64,000 nt of DNA from assembly GCF_048128805.1 (NCBI RefSeq), contig NC_136012.1:16167725-16231724 (forward strand), read 5' to 3'. The notes below the pieces were generated by a model. That model made no database searches and was not told the DNA's origin. It was given only the letters and a program-made list of their open reading frames with translations. Both the position numbers and the translations under genes were made by a program. Of the stretch, positions 13,701 to 26,973 are shown in pieces (the stretch's first letter is position 1; each line of letters begins with the position of its first letter). This stretch comes from Centroberyx gerrardi. Taxonomy: Eukaryota; Chordata; Actinopteri; Beryciformes; Berycidae.

Positions 13701-14589
13701 AAAGCAATGAAACCGCCATTGTAGGAGAGACAGCAGCCAGCCCAGGAACGCTTCCCATCCCAGGCTCACAGAGAGCTCCAGCATTTGTTAAGAGAGAAAC
13801 AATGCTTATCTTTTAATAAAGACAACATTTGTCCACACTGCAGGATCCCTCAGCAAGTGTATATCAAAAGGATCTAACACACAAAAAAAAATCAGTTTTT
13901 GTGTTACATCCGTACATATCACATTCCCTGCACACCGGGGGTCTGGAGCACATGAATGGAATCATCACATCTCACCACATGCACCGTCGCTGCCTGCAAT
14001 GTCTAGGCCTCCGCACAATGACTGTAATGGAGGCTCAGCAAATAAGCCTCTGTTTCCTCACAAAGCACCAAAATCACTGACTTTAATTGGGGGTTCTTAG
14101 TGCAGAATCGTATTTAGTGTAACATGTGTTTGATTATTTTGCAGCATTTGGAACTTGCCTTTTTTATGTCGGTGTAATTATCTTGCCTGCTTTCCTCTCC
14201 GCATTGTCATGTTCGGTGTCTAACAATTCAGACATTTATTTTTCATTTAAAGAAATGTGTTGCTGATAATGATAGTACTGTGAAAGATATGTGACAAAAT
14301 AGCTACAAAACACAAACCTTCAAAAAAAGATCAGTTTTGAGTTTTGAGTCCAGACATGATGTGTGTGTCCCAAATCTTTTTCTGGCTTCCTTCAGAGGTG
14401 TGTTCAGTTGACTGTGGAACCCATGGGGTGTGTATGGGCGGAGCGTGTCGCTGTGAGGAGGGCTGGACCGGTGCAGGCTGTGACCAGCGTGTGTGTAACC
14501 CGCTGTGCATCAAACATGGAACCTGCAAGGATGGAAAGTGCCAGTGTCACCAGGGCTGGAATGGAGAGCATTGCACCATCGGTAAGTGC

Positions 14590-14624
<35 letters not shown>

Positions 14625-16635
14625 TGCGTGCATGTGTGGGTGGTGTTTGTGTTTGGTGTGTGTGTGTGTGTGTGTGTGTGCATGTCAACACGTGGGTGTG
14701 CACTGAAACACCAGCACCCAATCAGACTAAACCAGCAGCTCTTTTCCACTTTGTTAAAGGAATTTGGAAAAGAGAAGTGGAGGCAAAGGGAAAACATTAG
14801 GGAACTGAAGTAGGGGGCTGACGTAGGAGGTGGGCGAACAGAGAGGAGAGGAGCAAACTTCTGAGAAGTGGGAGTGGGAGGGTTACAAAAGAACAGGATT
14901 TAGTCGTTTTTAGGTTGCCTCTCAACTGCAGACCCCAGGAGTCTTAGTTTCTGTGGCCTTTGAAACACTAAAGTTACGTGATGAAAGATAAAACTCTTCA
15001 CCTCAGTGTGATCAAAAAATATCACATTTTTTATGTGTGTGTGTGCGTGCACACGTGTGCTAGTGTGTGTGTGTGTGTGTGTGTGTATGTGCATTTTTAT
15101 GTCAGTCAATCACTGTCTCTCATATTGACATCACTGTCAGTGTGGATGGATGAATGCCACATTCGTTTGATTTACCCATAGTGCTTTGAGACACAAAGTC
15201 TCATTTCCCTGTCACCATCAGCACTGTGATTGCAATCTGACACATACACACACAAACAAACACAAAGACACACACATATACACACACGCACGCACACACA
15301 CACAGGGGAATAACAGTTTATGATCTCCCCGTTTCCCCCATCAGAAACTAGGGCAGCTTTGACTGCAGCATCAGCCTGAGATGAAAGCGTTGTCAGGCCT
15401 CAGCTTGGCGCAAAGCACACTTCACTAGCACCAGACACTCTCAGTCTTAGCTTATCTCAGCTTGCCTGTTGTTCATTCCAGCTCTGCATGATGTTGCTTG
15501 CATTTATAAAAAAAAAAAAAAAAACCCTCTCCACATCTCTTACCTTTTGCACGTTTTCTCCCACTGCAGACCATGGGAGCATGGTTGACAAAGCAGGTAC
15601 CGTATCTGACTCTGTGGTTTGTTTTATAGCCTGTGGTGGTAGAAGCTAGCTGCTGCATCTGTGGGTTTTGGCCTGGCTTGGCTCTGTAGAATCTGTGGTG
15701 CTATCTGTCCGTAGATGAGGGGGCCAGTCTCAATGATAACTCCCTATATGTAGCGCACTCCCATTTATAGCGGTGCACTACACCAGGGGTTAGCTGTCAT
15801 TGAGCCTAGATGTTGTGGGGTACCATAGAGCCTAGTGTGGTATCAGCAGTGTTGAGGGGCTGTGCTGTGAACGTGTGGATGTGCATGCGTGTGAGCGTGT
15901 GATACTCTCTGTATTCCTAATGTGGATTTGAAACACAAAAATAACTCTGCTCAGGTATTCTGGTCATGTATTGCGTGAACACAGCTGCTCCACACGAGGA
16001 AAAAATGATGAAAGCTATAAAAACTTTTGAGGTAATTGGTGAATTTCATAGGCCACTGATGCAAGGCCTTAATGTGGTGTCAAAATACAGAGCTGTTGAG
16101 TGTGTGTGTTTACGTTTGGGTATTTGTGGCAACAGTCGTGGCCATGGTAGAGTGGCTAATAAATTCATTTTGTGTGCCTGTGTTCATGTGTGTGTGTGTG
16201 TGTCTGTGTGTCTGTATGTGCCCGTGTGTGCATGTGACTCAGAGAGCATATTAATTCCAGATTTTTCTATCTTTTCATCAAAACCATCCCCACCGACCAT
16301 GGCAAAGAAAAACAACTTAACAGTTTAGTCAGATCACACGACGATAAACGGATTCATAGCTCAGGTTAAGACATTGATGCAAACAGAGAAGGGTGCAGGT
16401 CTAGGGTGAGTTGTCTCCCACACACAGCAAGAATGCTTAATAGATAGCCCTGCAGCTGAACTTCTGTCGGGTTACACAGAGCGGTGCAGATTGCCTGACA
16501 GTACAGGTCCCTAGAGCACCGTTGAGAGTGTCCTCTCACCCTCTAAGCTTAATGGAATAGCTCTCATTGTTTTATGAAGAGCCAGCCCAGAGAAAAGGTA
16601 AATCTTAGGGTTAAGGAGGAAGAAGGAGAGAGAGG

Positions 16636-16666
<31 letters not shown>

Positions 16667-17062
16667 CAGAGGAACAGATGGAGAGAAAGAGAGACATAGA
16701 GAGAGAGAGAGGGGTCAAAGAACATGTGGAGAGAAGCAATCATCGTAATTTTTAAGGTAGCTTCTTAACAATAGAGGGAGTGGATGAAGGGAGGTTTATG
16801 TGGGGAATTGTTACATAGTGCAGCGTTATCTGGTCCATCCATAAGCAGTGGTCTTGGATTTATGGCTCTGACCTTTACTTTATGACCTTTAGAGCAGACA
16901 GGGCTGCATGCTGGGGGAATGGCTGAACTTTTTTAGTACAATATCTTGACTTTGTTTCTTTTTTTACTTTGTTCTCGTTCTTTCTGTCTCTCTCTCTCTC
17001 TCTCTCCCCCTCTGCCTCTGTCTCTCTCTCTCTCTTTCTCTCTGTCTCTCTCTCCCCCTCTC

Positions 17063-17102
<40 letters not shown>

Positions 17103-17156
17103 TCTCTCTGAGTCTCTTACATAGAATCTTTCTCTAACCAGACACACGCCAACCCC

Positions 17157-17191
<35 letters not shown>

Positions 17192-19031
17192 CACACACCC
17201 CACACGAGAGTGTGTGTGCTGACCCATAACCCAAGGCAATTCCTTCTCCTTTTTAAGGGGATTTCATCAGAGTCCAACTACATTAGTGGGGAGGGTGGAC
17301 TTAATAGTTTCTGAAATCCCACTTTATTCTAGTTAGTATGAGGGGGTATCGACTGGGCCCTGGCATTAAAGAGAGAGGAGCCTCGTGCCGGCCTGCCCAG
17401 GCAAGCCGATCAATGCCCACTATGGATTGTCCTGTCCAGGCGCTTCATAAGTATTTGGCTGCTTTAAATGGCAACTCCATTTAACAGGCAATCACTGCTA
17501 ACTGCCTTTGTTCCCCGAGCTCAATACTTGGGGACAATCTATTCCAGCCTGACTGTTAATACAGCGTCATGAGCAGTCCCCTGATGCAGAAAATGGTATT
17601 AATTAAAGATAAAAACCTTTGATTTGATTCCTCTTGTTGAGCTGAAAAACGTGGTTAAGCTTCCCTCCCTCCCCTCCTCCTCCTCCTCCTCCTCCTCGTC
17701 CTCCTCCGTTCCCTTTCCTTCCCCCTCATCTTGGTAGTTCAAATGAGAAGGCACTCTGTCTCTCTGAAAGTCCTTTGTTGACTTTCCTTCGTCGCCCTGT
17801 GGTTGTGCCATATGATAAAATGGCAATCGGGGTGAAATGCCTGTTAATTTAGCCGCTGCCTCGGTTGAGATTGCACTATTTGTATTCATAATGCATGGCT
17901 TTATTGATGCGGCGATTTGTTAGAGGGCAAAATCCTACAGTGCAACTTGAGTGAAAATATGTTCATTAATCTACTGAGCAGGACTCAATGAAAAGCATTT
18001 CATATTCATAATCTCTGACTGGGTTATTTTGTCCTTCTCACTCTGTCGGCACACTACCACTGAGTGGGAAATGTCAGGTCACATCTCTAGGGTGCGTCTT
18101 GCTGGGGGTGTGTGTGTATGTGTGTGTGTGTGTGTGTGTATGTTTTTGAGTAAGTGCCTTCGCGTGCGTGTGTGTATTTTGAGAGTTTGTGCATGCGCGT
18201 ATTGTTTTATCAGTCAACCCTGTCTTTGCCTCCATCTCCCGTGGGTAGACTTAAGAGTGTCGCATCTCGCTCTCTCATTTATTGAAGAGGAAATCATTGT
18301 GACAAGTTTGTTTTGGGCTCTTTGTGCTGCTGGAGAAAACACTGTCATTGTGTGTCATCATGGCTTTTCCCTCTCCCTGATAGATTAGTGTGGCAAACAC
18401 ACAGTGTTGTATTAGAGAGAGCTAGCAGGGTGCAATTTAGAGCATCACAAAAGAAAGTTTACTGGCAAGCTAGGTGGAAAAGGACTTTTGGACAACATTT
18501 TGAAATAGTGTTGATTGGGAAATAGTGTCAGCATGGATGTGAACTTGCAAACTGTGTTTACATTCTGGGCTGGCACTCTTATTTGGACCAACTTACAATG
18601 AGTGCAACAGTGGAATAAGTTTAAATTCTTTATAACATTACAAGCAGCAAATGCAATGCACAGGTCAAAGCCACAGTGAAGTGTAACAAATGTACTGTTG
18701 CTTTAACAAAATTATACTGTCTCCTATGATTGCAAAATTACTTGCCTCAAAATGTTGTCCATGTATGATTGATTGCTTAAAGTCACTCTTGGGTTAAGGG
18801 TGGCTTTGCTATGCACGTTAGAGACGAACCTGGTTTCAGGGCCTTAGATACTGGTACGGCTTTTTGCATAAGCCGAGTGAAGGTTTATGAGTTTATAGAC
18901 TGCCACCATGCACATGCACATGCACACACACACACACACACACTCACACTCAGTCGAACATAATTTCATTCTCTCATGAGACAGCATTACTCTCAGGCCA
19001 TCAGAATCCCATTACCTACACTGAATCATAA

Positions 19032-19067
<36 letters not shown>

Positions 19068-19297
19068 TGATCGGGTGGGGCTCTATCAAGTAAGTGAATC
19101 AAGTAATCCATCCACCTCTGTCCACACATACACTCACGTTAGCAGCCATCCCAATGGTATAGAGACATACAGATGGGAAAGTGTAGATGAAAATTGACCT
19201 TCAGAATTAAATTGATTCTTGAACAATCAATACTTACAGTATGCTACCGTGTGGTTATTAAATTGAGTGAGACTCATTGGTCTATAGTAAGTGTATG

Positions 19298-19331
<34 letters not shown>

Positions 19332-22300
19332 CATCTGTGTCACTGATGATAAAACAAACAAGCATCACCCTGCCTTTTTCCCTTCATTCCTGCCTTTTTC
19401 CATCATCTCCTTCCTTCCTTCCTTCTCACCTCCCTCTCCTCTCCTCTCTCCTCCTCTCTTCTCCCTCTGTCCTCTCTTCTCAGACGGCTGTCCTAACCTG
19501 TGTAATGGGAACGGCCAGTGCACCATGGGACAGCAGAGTTGGCACTGTGAATGCCAGACAGGCTGGAGGGGCCCTGGCTGCAGTGTTGCCATGGAGACCT
19601 CCTGCGCTGACAACAAGGACAATGAAGGAGGTGAATGGGGGGAGGAGTAGAAATTATAGAATAGAGCTCTTGTAAGAAGAGCCCTACTTAAGAAAAAAAA
19701 AAAAAAAAGCTGGTGAAAGGAAGAAAGAAGGAAGGGAGGAATGATGGAAGGAAGGAGGGAGGCAAAGAAAAGGAAAAAAATGAAGTAAAAGAAGTAGGAT
19801 AGAGCTCTTATGAGAAGAGCCCTCCCTGAGAATGACAAAACTAAAATTTTGCGAAAGAAAGAAAGAAACCAAGAAAGAATGACACCAAGACAGAAACCAA
19901 GACAGAAAGAAAGAAAGAATGAAACCAAGAAAGGAGAAAATCAAAATATTGAATCTAGTAAAGGAAGATAGTAATACCTTCTTCTCTGTATTCTTTCCTC
20001 CTCTAACACCACCGCCTCGTTGCTCCCTCTCTCCTTCCCCTCTCAGACGGACTAACCGACTGCATGGACCCAGACTGCTGCATCCAGAGTCCCTGTCAGA
20101 ACAGCCCTCTGTGTCGGGGGTCCCGGGACCCTCTCCTGGTCATCCAGCAGAGTCCGCTGGCCCAGCCCCGCGTCCGCTCCTTCTACGACCGCGTCAAGAT
20201 GCTTGTAGGGCGGGACAGCACGCACATCATCCCCGGGGAAAACCCGTTCAACTCCAGGTAAGGGAGGAAGATGCACACAACACACACAAACATAGGTATA
20301 CACACACATGCTATGAAGTTCCACACCATCGACAATATCCTAGAGAACCAGTAACTTCAAGGCCTACCTAGCGTCAGACCAAGACTTGTGAGAATTTACA
20401 TAGACTTACAGTAGAGACACATATGGGAAGGGACCACTGCCACAAGTTTAAAGTTTAAAGCTTGGTTTTGAAAAGCTGTTTTACCAAGGAAAGTTATAAA
20501 ATCTAAAATTACATAATACAAAAATGCAGTTGTGTTCGCATTGCGGCAGCCATTTTTGTTGTACCTTTAACTGATTGATAGGACGTTTTTGGAATTAGAA
20601 AGACATTTTTTTTTTTTTTTTCAAGTGTGCAAAACTTTCTTATGACCAAAGAACCTCAAATGCAAGTACAAATTAATTCCCACTAAAATTCACAACTGAG
20701 CTTCAAGCTTTCAAAACTAAGCTTCAAGCTTTCAACATCGACTGTGGTCTGTCTCCAGATTTTAGACAGTGTAGTGTAGGTGTAATATCGCCTAAATGTC
20801 TTTCATTTAGGTGTAGAGTACATGTTGCATTCACGCATTACGTATTGGAGAATATCATCACTTTGATAGTTATCTCCTTATAAATGTCTGGCATCTGTGT
20901 AAATGCCTGCCTTGAAAAATATCCTAGCTCCAGGCTCAATAACAGAATTGTCAATTACACTTCAGAATGGTTCGCAGAGCTTGCCAAGACCCAAAGAAAA
21001 GTTTCCAGTCCGAGCCAAGGTTCTCCATTTGTGTACGCCGTTTGGAGCGGATGCGGCGTAAAGCGCTGTCCATGGTGCTGAATCTTGTCCGCAGGCGGTT
21101 ACATGTTCAGACGTCAGATGTTTCTAAGAAGATAACTTATCAAAGTGGTGATAGCTTGAAATGCGTAATCGCATGAATGTATTTCAAGTGTAGTGCAGAC
21201 ACTCCTGCAGGCACTGGTTCTCTGGGATGATGGAGGAAATACAACTTCATACATGCAGGACCTCACATGCACACACACGCACACACACACGCACAGACGC
21301 ACGCACGCACCCACACACACACATATATTTGCTTTGACATGGTTTGTTTACATGATTGAAGTGAGCTAATCTAGATGGTGGAGTTGCTAATTATTTCTAA
21401 TTAATGAATGGTGGAGGACTGGAGCAATAAATGAATGGACAAATTGGATGATTGAAAGATGGAGAGATTAATCAAATTAGATGATGGATGGTTGAAAAGA
21501 TCGAGTTGATAGATTGACAGTGACACATTGACACTCTCTCTCTCTCTTTCTCTCTCTCTCTATCTATCTATATATCTATCTCTACACCACCTCTCTGTGT
21601 CTCTCTCTCCTCCTTCAGCTTGGCGTCTCTTATCAGAGGTCAGGTGTTGACTACAGATGGAACCCCTCTGGTGGGGGTGAATGTGTCCTTTGTCAACTAC
21701 CCCCACTACGGATACACGCTGACACGGCAGGATGGGACGTACGTACACAAGCTACCCAGCACTTACCTCACTACATACACTGTGTTATTAGATCAGATTA
21801 GATTACATTAGATCACATTACATTAAATTACATTAGTTTAGATTAGATTAGATTCGACTTTAATGATCCCATGGGGAAACTAGGCCGTTGCAGCTGTAAA
21901 TAATAGGATACAGCAAAGACAAAATAGGATTTTAGGAAGTAAGAGCCAGAGCAAATGAGTTAATCAAGCATAACACAACCAGCAATTACAAAACTAGAAC
22001 CTATTAAGTGAAAGTATATGAATGAAAAAGAATATGAAAACATGTGCATTTACAGCATATATGCAGGGTGTGCAAAATATGAAAATACAGTTCATGCAAT
22101 CTGAAAATAAATGAAAACATATAATGTACATGCAGTATATAACATGAGAAAATTTTATAGCGTATGTTTTATAGCATAAATATAGAATGTGCAAAATGTG
22201 TATTGTATTCACATTATCAGGTCTACAGAAGCCCATACAAATGTATAGAAAAGGTGTCTCGATGTGCAGTCATGCATTGAAAAAACTGAAAAACATTATG

Positions 22301-25300
22301 ATACCGTAATATCATAATGTTGTAATATTTCACTTCAAGTAACTCAGTGATTGACAGTCTATATCAGTCCAAATAGCAGTCTATCCCCCACTGCTCCCTC
22401 CATCTGCACCTCACACCCATCCTCCTCCTGTAACCCTCTCCAGGTTTGACCTGATAGCCAACGGCGGCGCGTCGCTCACCCTGCGGTTCGAGCGCGCTCC
22501 CTTCCTGAGCCAGGAGCGCACCGTGTGGCTGCCCTGGAGCCAGTTTTATGCTATGGACACCCTGGTGCTGAAGACCGAGGAGAACACGATCCCTGGCTGC
22601 GACCTGAGCGGCTTCGTCAGGCCTGACCCTCTGGTGGTTGCCTCCCCTCTCTCCTCCTTCTTCAGCTCCAAGCCAGGGGAGAAACCCATCATACCGGAGA
22701 CACAGGTGCTGTACCGCTGACCTCTGGCAGCAGGTTAATCTCCCCTCCGGTTTCCTCCCTTTCTTCCCCCTTTCCTGCGTGCCTGGCTGCCTCTCTGCTT
22801 TATTTTTCCTTCCTGTCTTACCATTCCCCAGTCTGTCTTTCTTTCTTTCATTGTTTTTTTTTTCCTCTATTTTTGTCCTTCAGCCCTCAGTGGAACCGTG
22901 ACCCCCATTACTCTCTCTCTCTAATCCCCCCCTAATCCCTCTCTCCTCTCATCTCTTCTCTTTGTCTTCCAGGTGCTGCATGAGCAGATCGAGGTGCCGG
23001 GCACAAGTCTGAAGCTGTGCTACCTAAGCTCCAGGACGCAGGGTTACCGCTCCCTGCTCAAGGTGACCATGACCCCAGCCGTGGTGTCCATGGGCCTGCT
23101 GAAAGTTCACCTGATGGTGGCAGTGGAGGGGCATCTCTTCCAGAAGTGGTTCCATGCCTCACCCAACTTGGCCTACACCTACATCTGGGACAAGACCGAC
23201 GCATATGGCCAGAGGGTCTACGGGCTTTCTGAGGCTGTTGGTGAGTGGAAGGGATGGCTGGAAGGGAAGCTGTGTTGTTAGGCTGAAGGTGTAGGCTTTT
23301 TTTTCCAGTGCTACACTCACTGACTGGATTAGAAACTTTACCAGTAGGGGAACACTCACAATGACAGAGGGACAGAGTGTTAATTAGGGATCTTGAAGAA
23401 GGAGGATAATAAACTGCATACCCCCACTCTACGGTACAGTACAGCCACAGCTAAGTGCTTTTTTTCATGTGTCTACTTTTCATTGAGGCTGCGTGTACTT
23501 CAGTCAGCCAGCCGTAACGATGGTGAAGGGTTATTAGCCATCAGGGTGAGTTAGCAGTTAGCTAGCAGAGCAGCAAGCAGGGGCCAGGGGAGCCTCAGTG
23601 CTATTACGTTCTACTGTCACATTCGCTCACAGTTGCTGTCAGCCAAATGCTGCTGTCAGGCCAGAGATGCAGTGGACATCTGGGGCTGCACTGTGGACTA
23701 AAACCATAAAGGGCATACTGTTTGCAATATTACATTCTCCTAAAGTTCCCCAGTAGCCACAAGGCTTCATATTTCCCTCAGAATATAAATTGGTTATACA
23801 TGGTTTAGAATTAGGTTATGTTTTGCTAACCATGTTCACAGATGCAGGTATACTGCATTATTGTTGGCGGTGATGCTGAAAAGGTGCAGGCAACAGCATT
23901 CTCACTGAGACTCATGTGGGAGTTGATGTGCTAACACACTCTTCCTTTTAATGGGTAGGAGCACACATGTGCATGTGTGCACACAGACACACATATTCAC
24001 ACGCAGATGCACACGCACACATACACACACACATACATACATACTGTATACTGTATTCACAGGAAGATACACACAAAGAGACACACACAGAGAGACACAC
24101 ACACAGCAGTGTCCGCTTACTACCTCATCTCAACTCCTCCCTTACTTGTGTGTTTATCCCAATCAATGAGACCCTGTCAACACATGCATGATGGAGGCGT
24201 AATGTTCCCACTAGCAGAGTTTGTTACCGTGGCAACTGGCCTGGCCTGCGGAGTTGGAGGCCCAACGGGGCAATCTGTCCAATTAACAAGGTTTTTAATT
24301 GATTTAGCAGCATGTGAGAGTGTAAGTGAGGTGTTAGTGCAGGATACAGGTGCTAACTAGTTGCTCTGTGTATCACACACAATTTATAACTTAAACTTTG
24401 CATCTTGCATTTGAATTTGTACTTTTCTCTATTTCTATTTATTTTACCTCCTACTCTTTTCTACATGTAGTGTCGGTGGGCTATGAGTATGAGTCCTGTG
24501 CCAGTCTCATTCTGTGGGAGAAGAGGACAGCCATCCTGCAAGGCTTTGAACTGGATCCCACCAATCTGGGAGGCTGGTCACTCGACAAGCACCATATACT
24601 CAACACACGCAGTGGTGCGTATACACACACACTGACACACAAACGTGCACGCAGACTCACAGACACACACTGGTGCTCGCATGAACACATGGGAGAATAA
24701 TTTTTGATGCGTCATCTACTGTACCATTATCTAAATCCTGCACTAATGCTGAAGCCTTGAAATATAAATGGGCTGATGCTGTGATGTTCGCCCGCTGTGA
24801 CAATCAATGCACTAATGGAATGGACACACACCGTCTCTCTCTAAGTGGAGCTGAGCACAACACATGGCAGTAAACAACTCTCTCTGTGTCCATGTGCATT
24901 TTCCCTAACACGTAAATAGGCATGCATGCATTCAATTAAGGAAACAGACGTGTACAAATGCAAAATCTACCGGCTTCTGCTGTAGCTCAGAATGTTAGAT
25001 TATGCCAAAAAATCAAAAAGACCGAAATAATCCCTCCCTATGCTTCTCCTCATCCTCCATCCTCTCTCCTGTCCAGGGATCCTCCACAAGGGCAACGGTG
25101 AGAACATCTTTGTGACGGAGCAGCCCCCGGTAATCACCAGCGTCATGGGAAACGGGCGGAGGCGCAGCATCTCCTGCCCCAGCTGTAACGGCCTCGCTGA
25201 CGGGAACAAGCTGCTGGCACCGGTGGCCCTGGCATCGGGCATCGACGGCAGCCTCTACGTTGGGGACCTCAACTTTGTACGGAGGGTCTACCCATCTATG

Positions 25301-26929
25301 AACACCACCGGCATCCTGGAACTAAGGTATGGGGGCAGAGGAGAATGAGGAGGAGAGGGGAAACGAAATGAGAGCAGCAGAGAAGAAAACTATGATAAGG
25401 GAGAAGTATGACAATAAAAGATTGAGTGTTTGGAGAGGAGGATTTAAGAGCGAAAACTAGAGATAGAGTAATAATGAATAGCAACGATGAATGGATAGAA
25501 AACCAAAAATTTGTGATGAACAAAAAGTTCTAAAAGTAGGGGTGATTGAAAAGCTGGAAAATGGAGAGGAGAAGAAAGGAAAAGATGGAGATTAATCAGA
25601 GAGCAGATTGGGATTTGGAGTGTTTTGATGTTGCATGGGAAATGCTGATAGAAAAAAGGAGCGCTGAAAGATTAGGTTTAGCAGACGCAAGGAGGCAGGA
25701 GAAGAAGAGAGGGAAAAGAGGAGTTGTCTGCAATACATTGAACATGCAGGATTGGATCCTCCCAGGAACTGAAAAAAAAGGAGGTGAGACACTGGGGATA
25801 GCGAGATTGAAGTTGAATTATACACTGCGCTAGATACCATTTCTCCAGGGCGTTTTTACCCATGTTTAAATTTTGCTGTTCGCACCACAGCTAGCTTTCT
25901 GTTTCTCTCTGTAGGTTGCTCTCCACAGACCGTGTGAATTAACATTTGTTTTGTTGTGCTTTTATCTCTCCTTCTCCCTTGAAGGAACAAAGATTTCAGA
26001 CACAGGTAAGATGCTTACGATGATAAATCAGAAGTTTCTACTGCATATCCCCGCAACAATAGCACAAGCACTTCAAACATTTTCCATTGAAAATATGAAA
26101 TCAAGCTATTCACCGGCATGATAATCATCACTTGTTTTCCTCCCCCTCAGTAACAACCCAACCCATAAGTACTTCCTGGCTGTGGATCCAGTATCCGGGG
26201 CATTGTTTATCTCAGACACCAACTCCCGCCGTATCTACCGCGTTCGCTCGCTAACGGGTGGCCGGCTTCTGTCAGACAACGCCGAGGTGGTGGCCGGGAC
26301 AGGGGAGCAGTGCCTGCCCTTTGACGAACGCTGTGGGGATGGAGGCAAAGCCACCGAAGCTACACTTATGAGCCCCAAAGGTGAGCCAGTGCAGGGAAGC
26401 ATGTGGCCAATAAACATACCTGGGCAAGATTACAGCCCAGTATTATGGCAATTGGTTGTGTTGAAGTTTGTTCTACAGATTTTCATGGATTGAAGATCAA
26501 ATGATGGACTTAATGCTGGTCACTGGTCTTTGAAAGCTTCACATTTTTTCCCCAGCTCTCTAGCTGACCACTTCAATATCAGTAACTCCTAGACAGCAGT
26601 CTACAGTTCTCAGCATATGTAAATTGAAGGCACCTTAATTTCCTAGTCACAATATCCTTTTTTTCTTAATCTGCCCATCTTGTGATTCAACTAAAGCAGG
26701 ACAGAGACAGAAGGAGGTTATAAACCAGATTAATGTTAAACTTATTAATGGAATTATTTTTGTGGTTCACTGGAGCTTGGAACATTGTGACACCAAACTG
26801 TCAAGGATGTCACACTGTCACATTTCCCGTCACTGACGTAAGTGTGTGTACAGGCGTGCATGTACGACTGCAAATGTTCGTATGGGTGTGTGAATGTGTG
26901 TGTGTGTGTGGGTGTGTGAATGTGTGTGT

Positions 26930-26973
<44 letters not shown>

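Noticed and set aside
16978..17107. CT-rich tract considered as a CRISPR-like or direct-repeat array
   Set aside because: Simple repeat with no spacers; the genome is animal.
19365..19928. 187-codon minus-strand open frame rich in Phe, Leu and Ser
   Set aside because: Arises from purine-rich intron repeats plus the antisense of exon 8; not a membrane protein.
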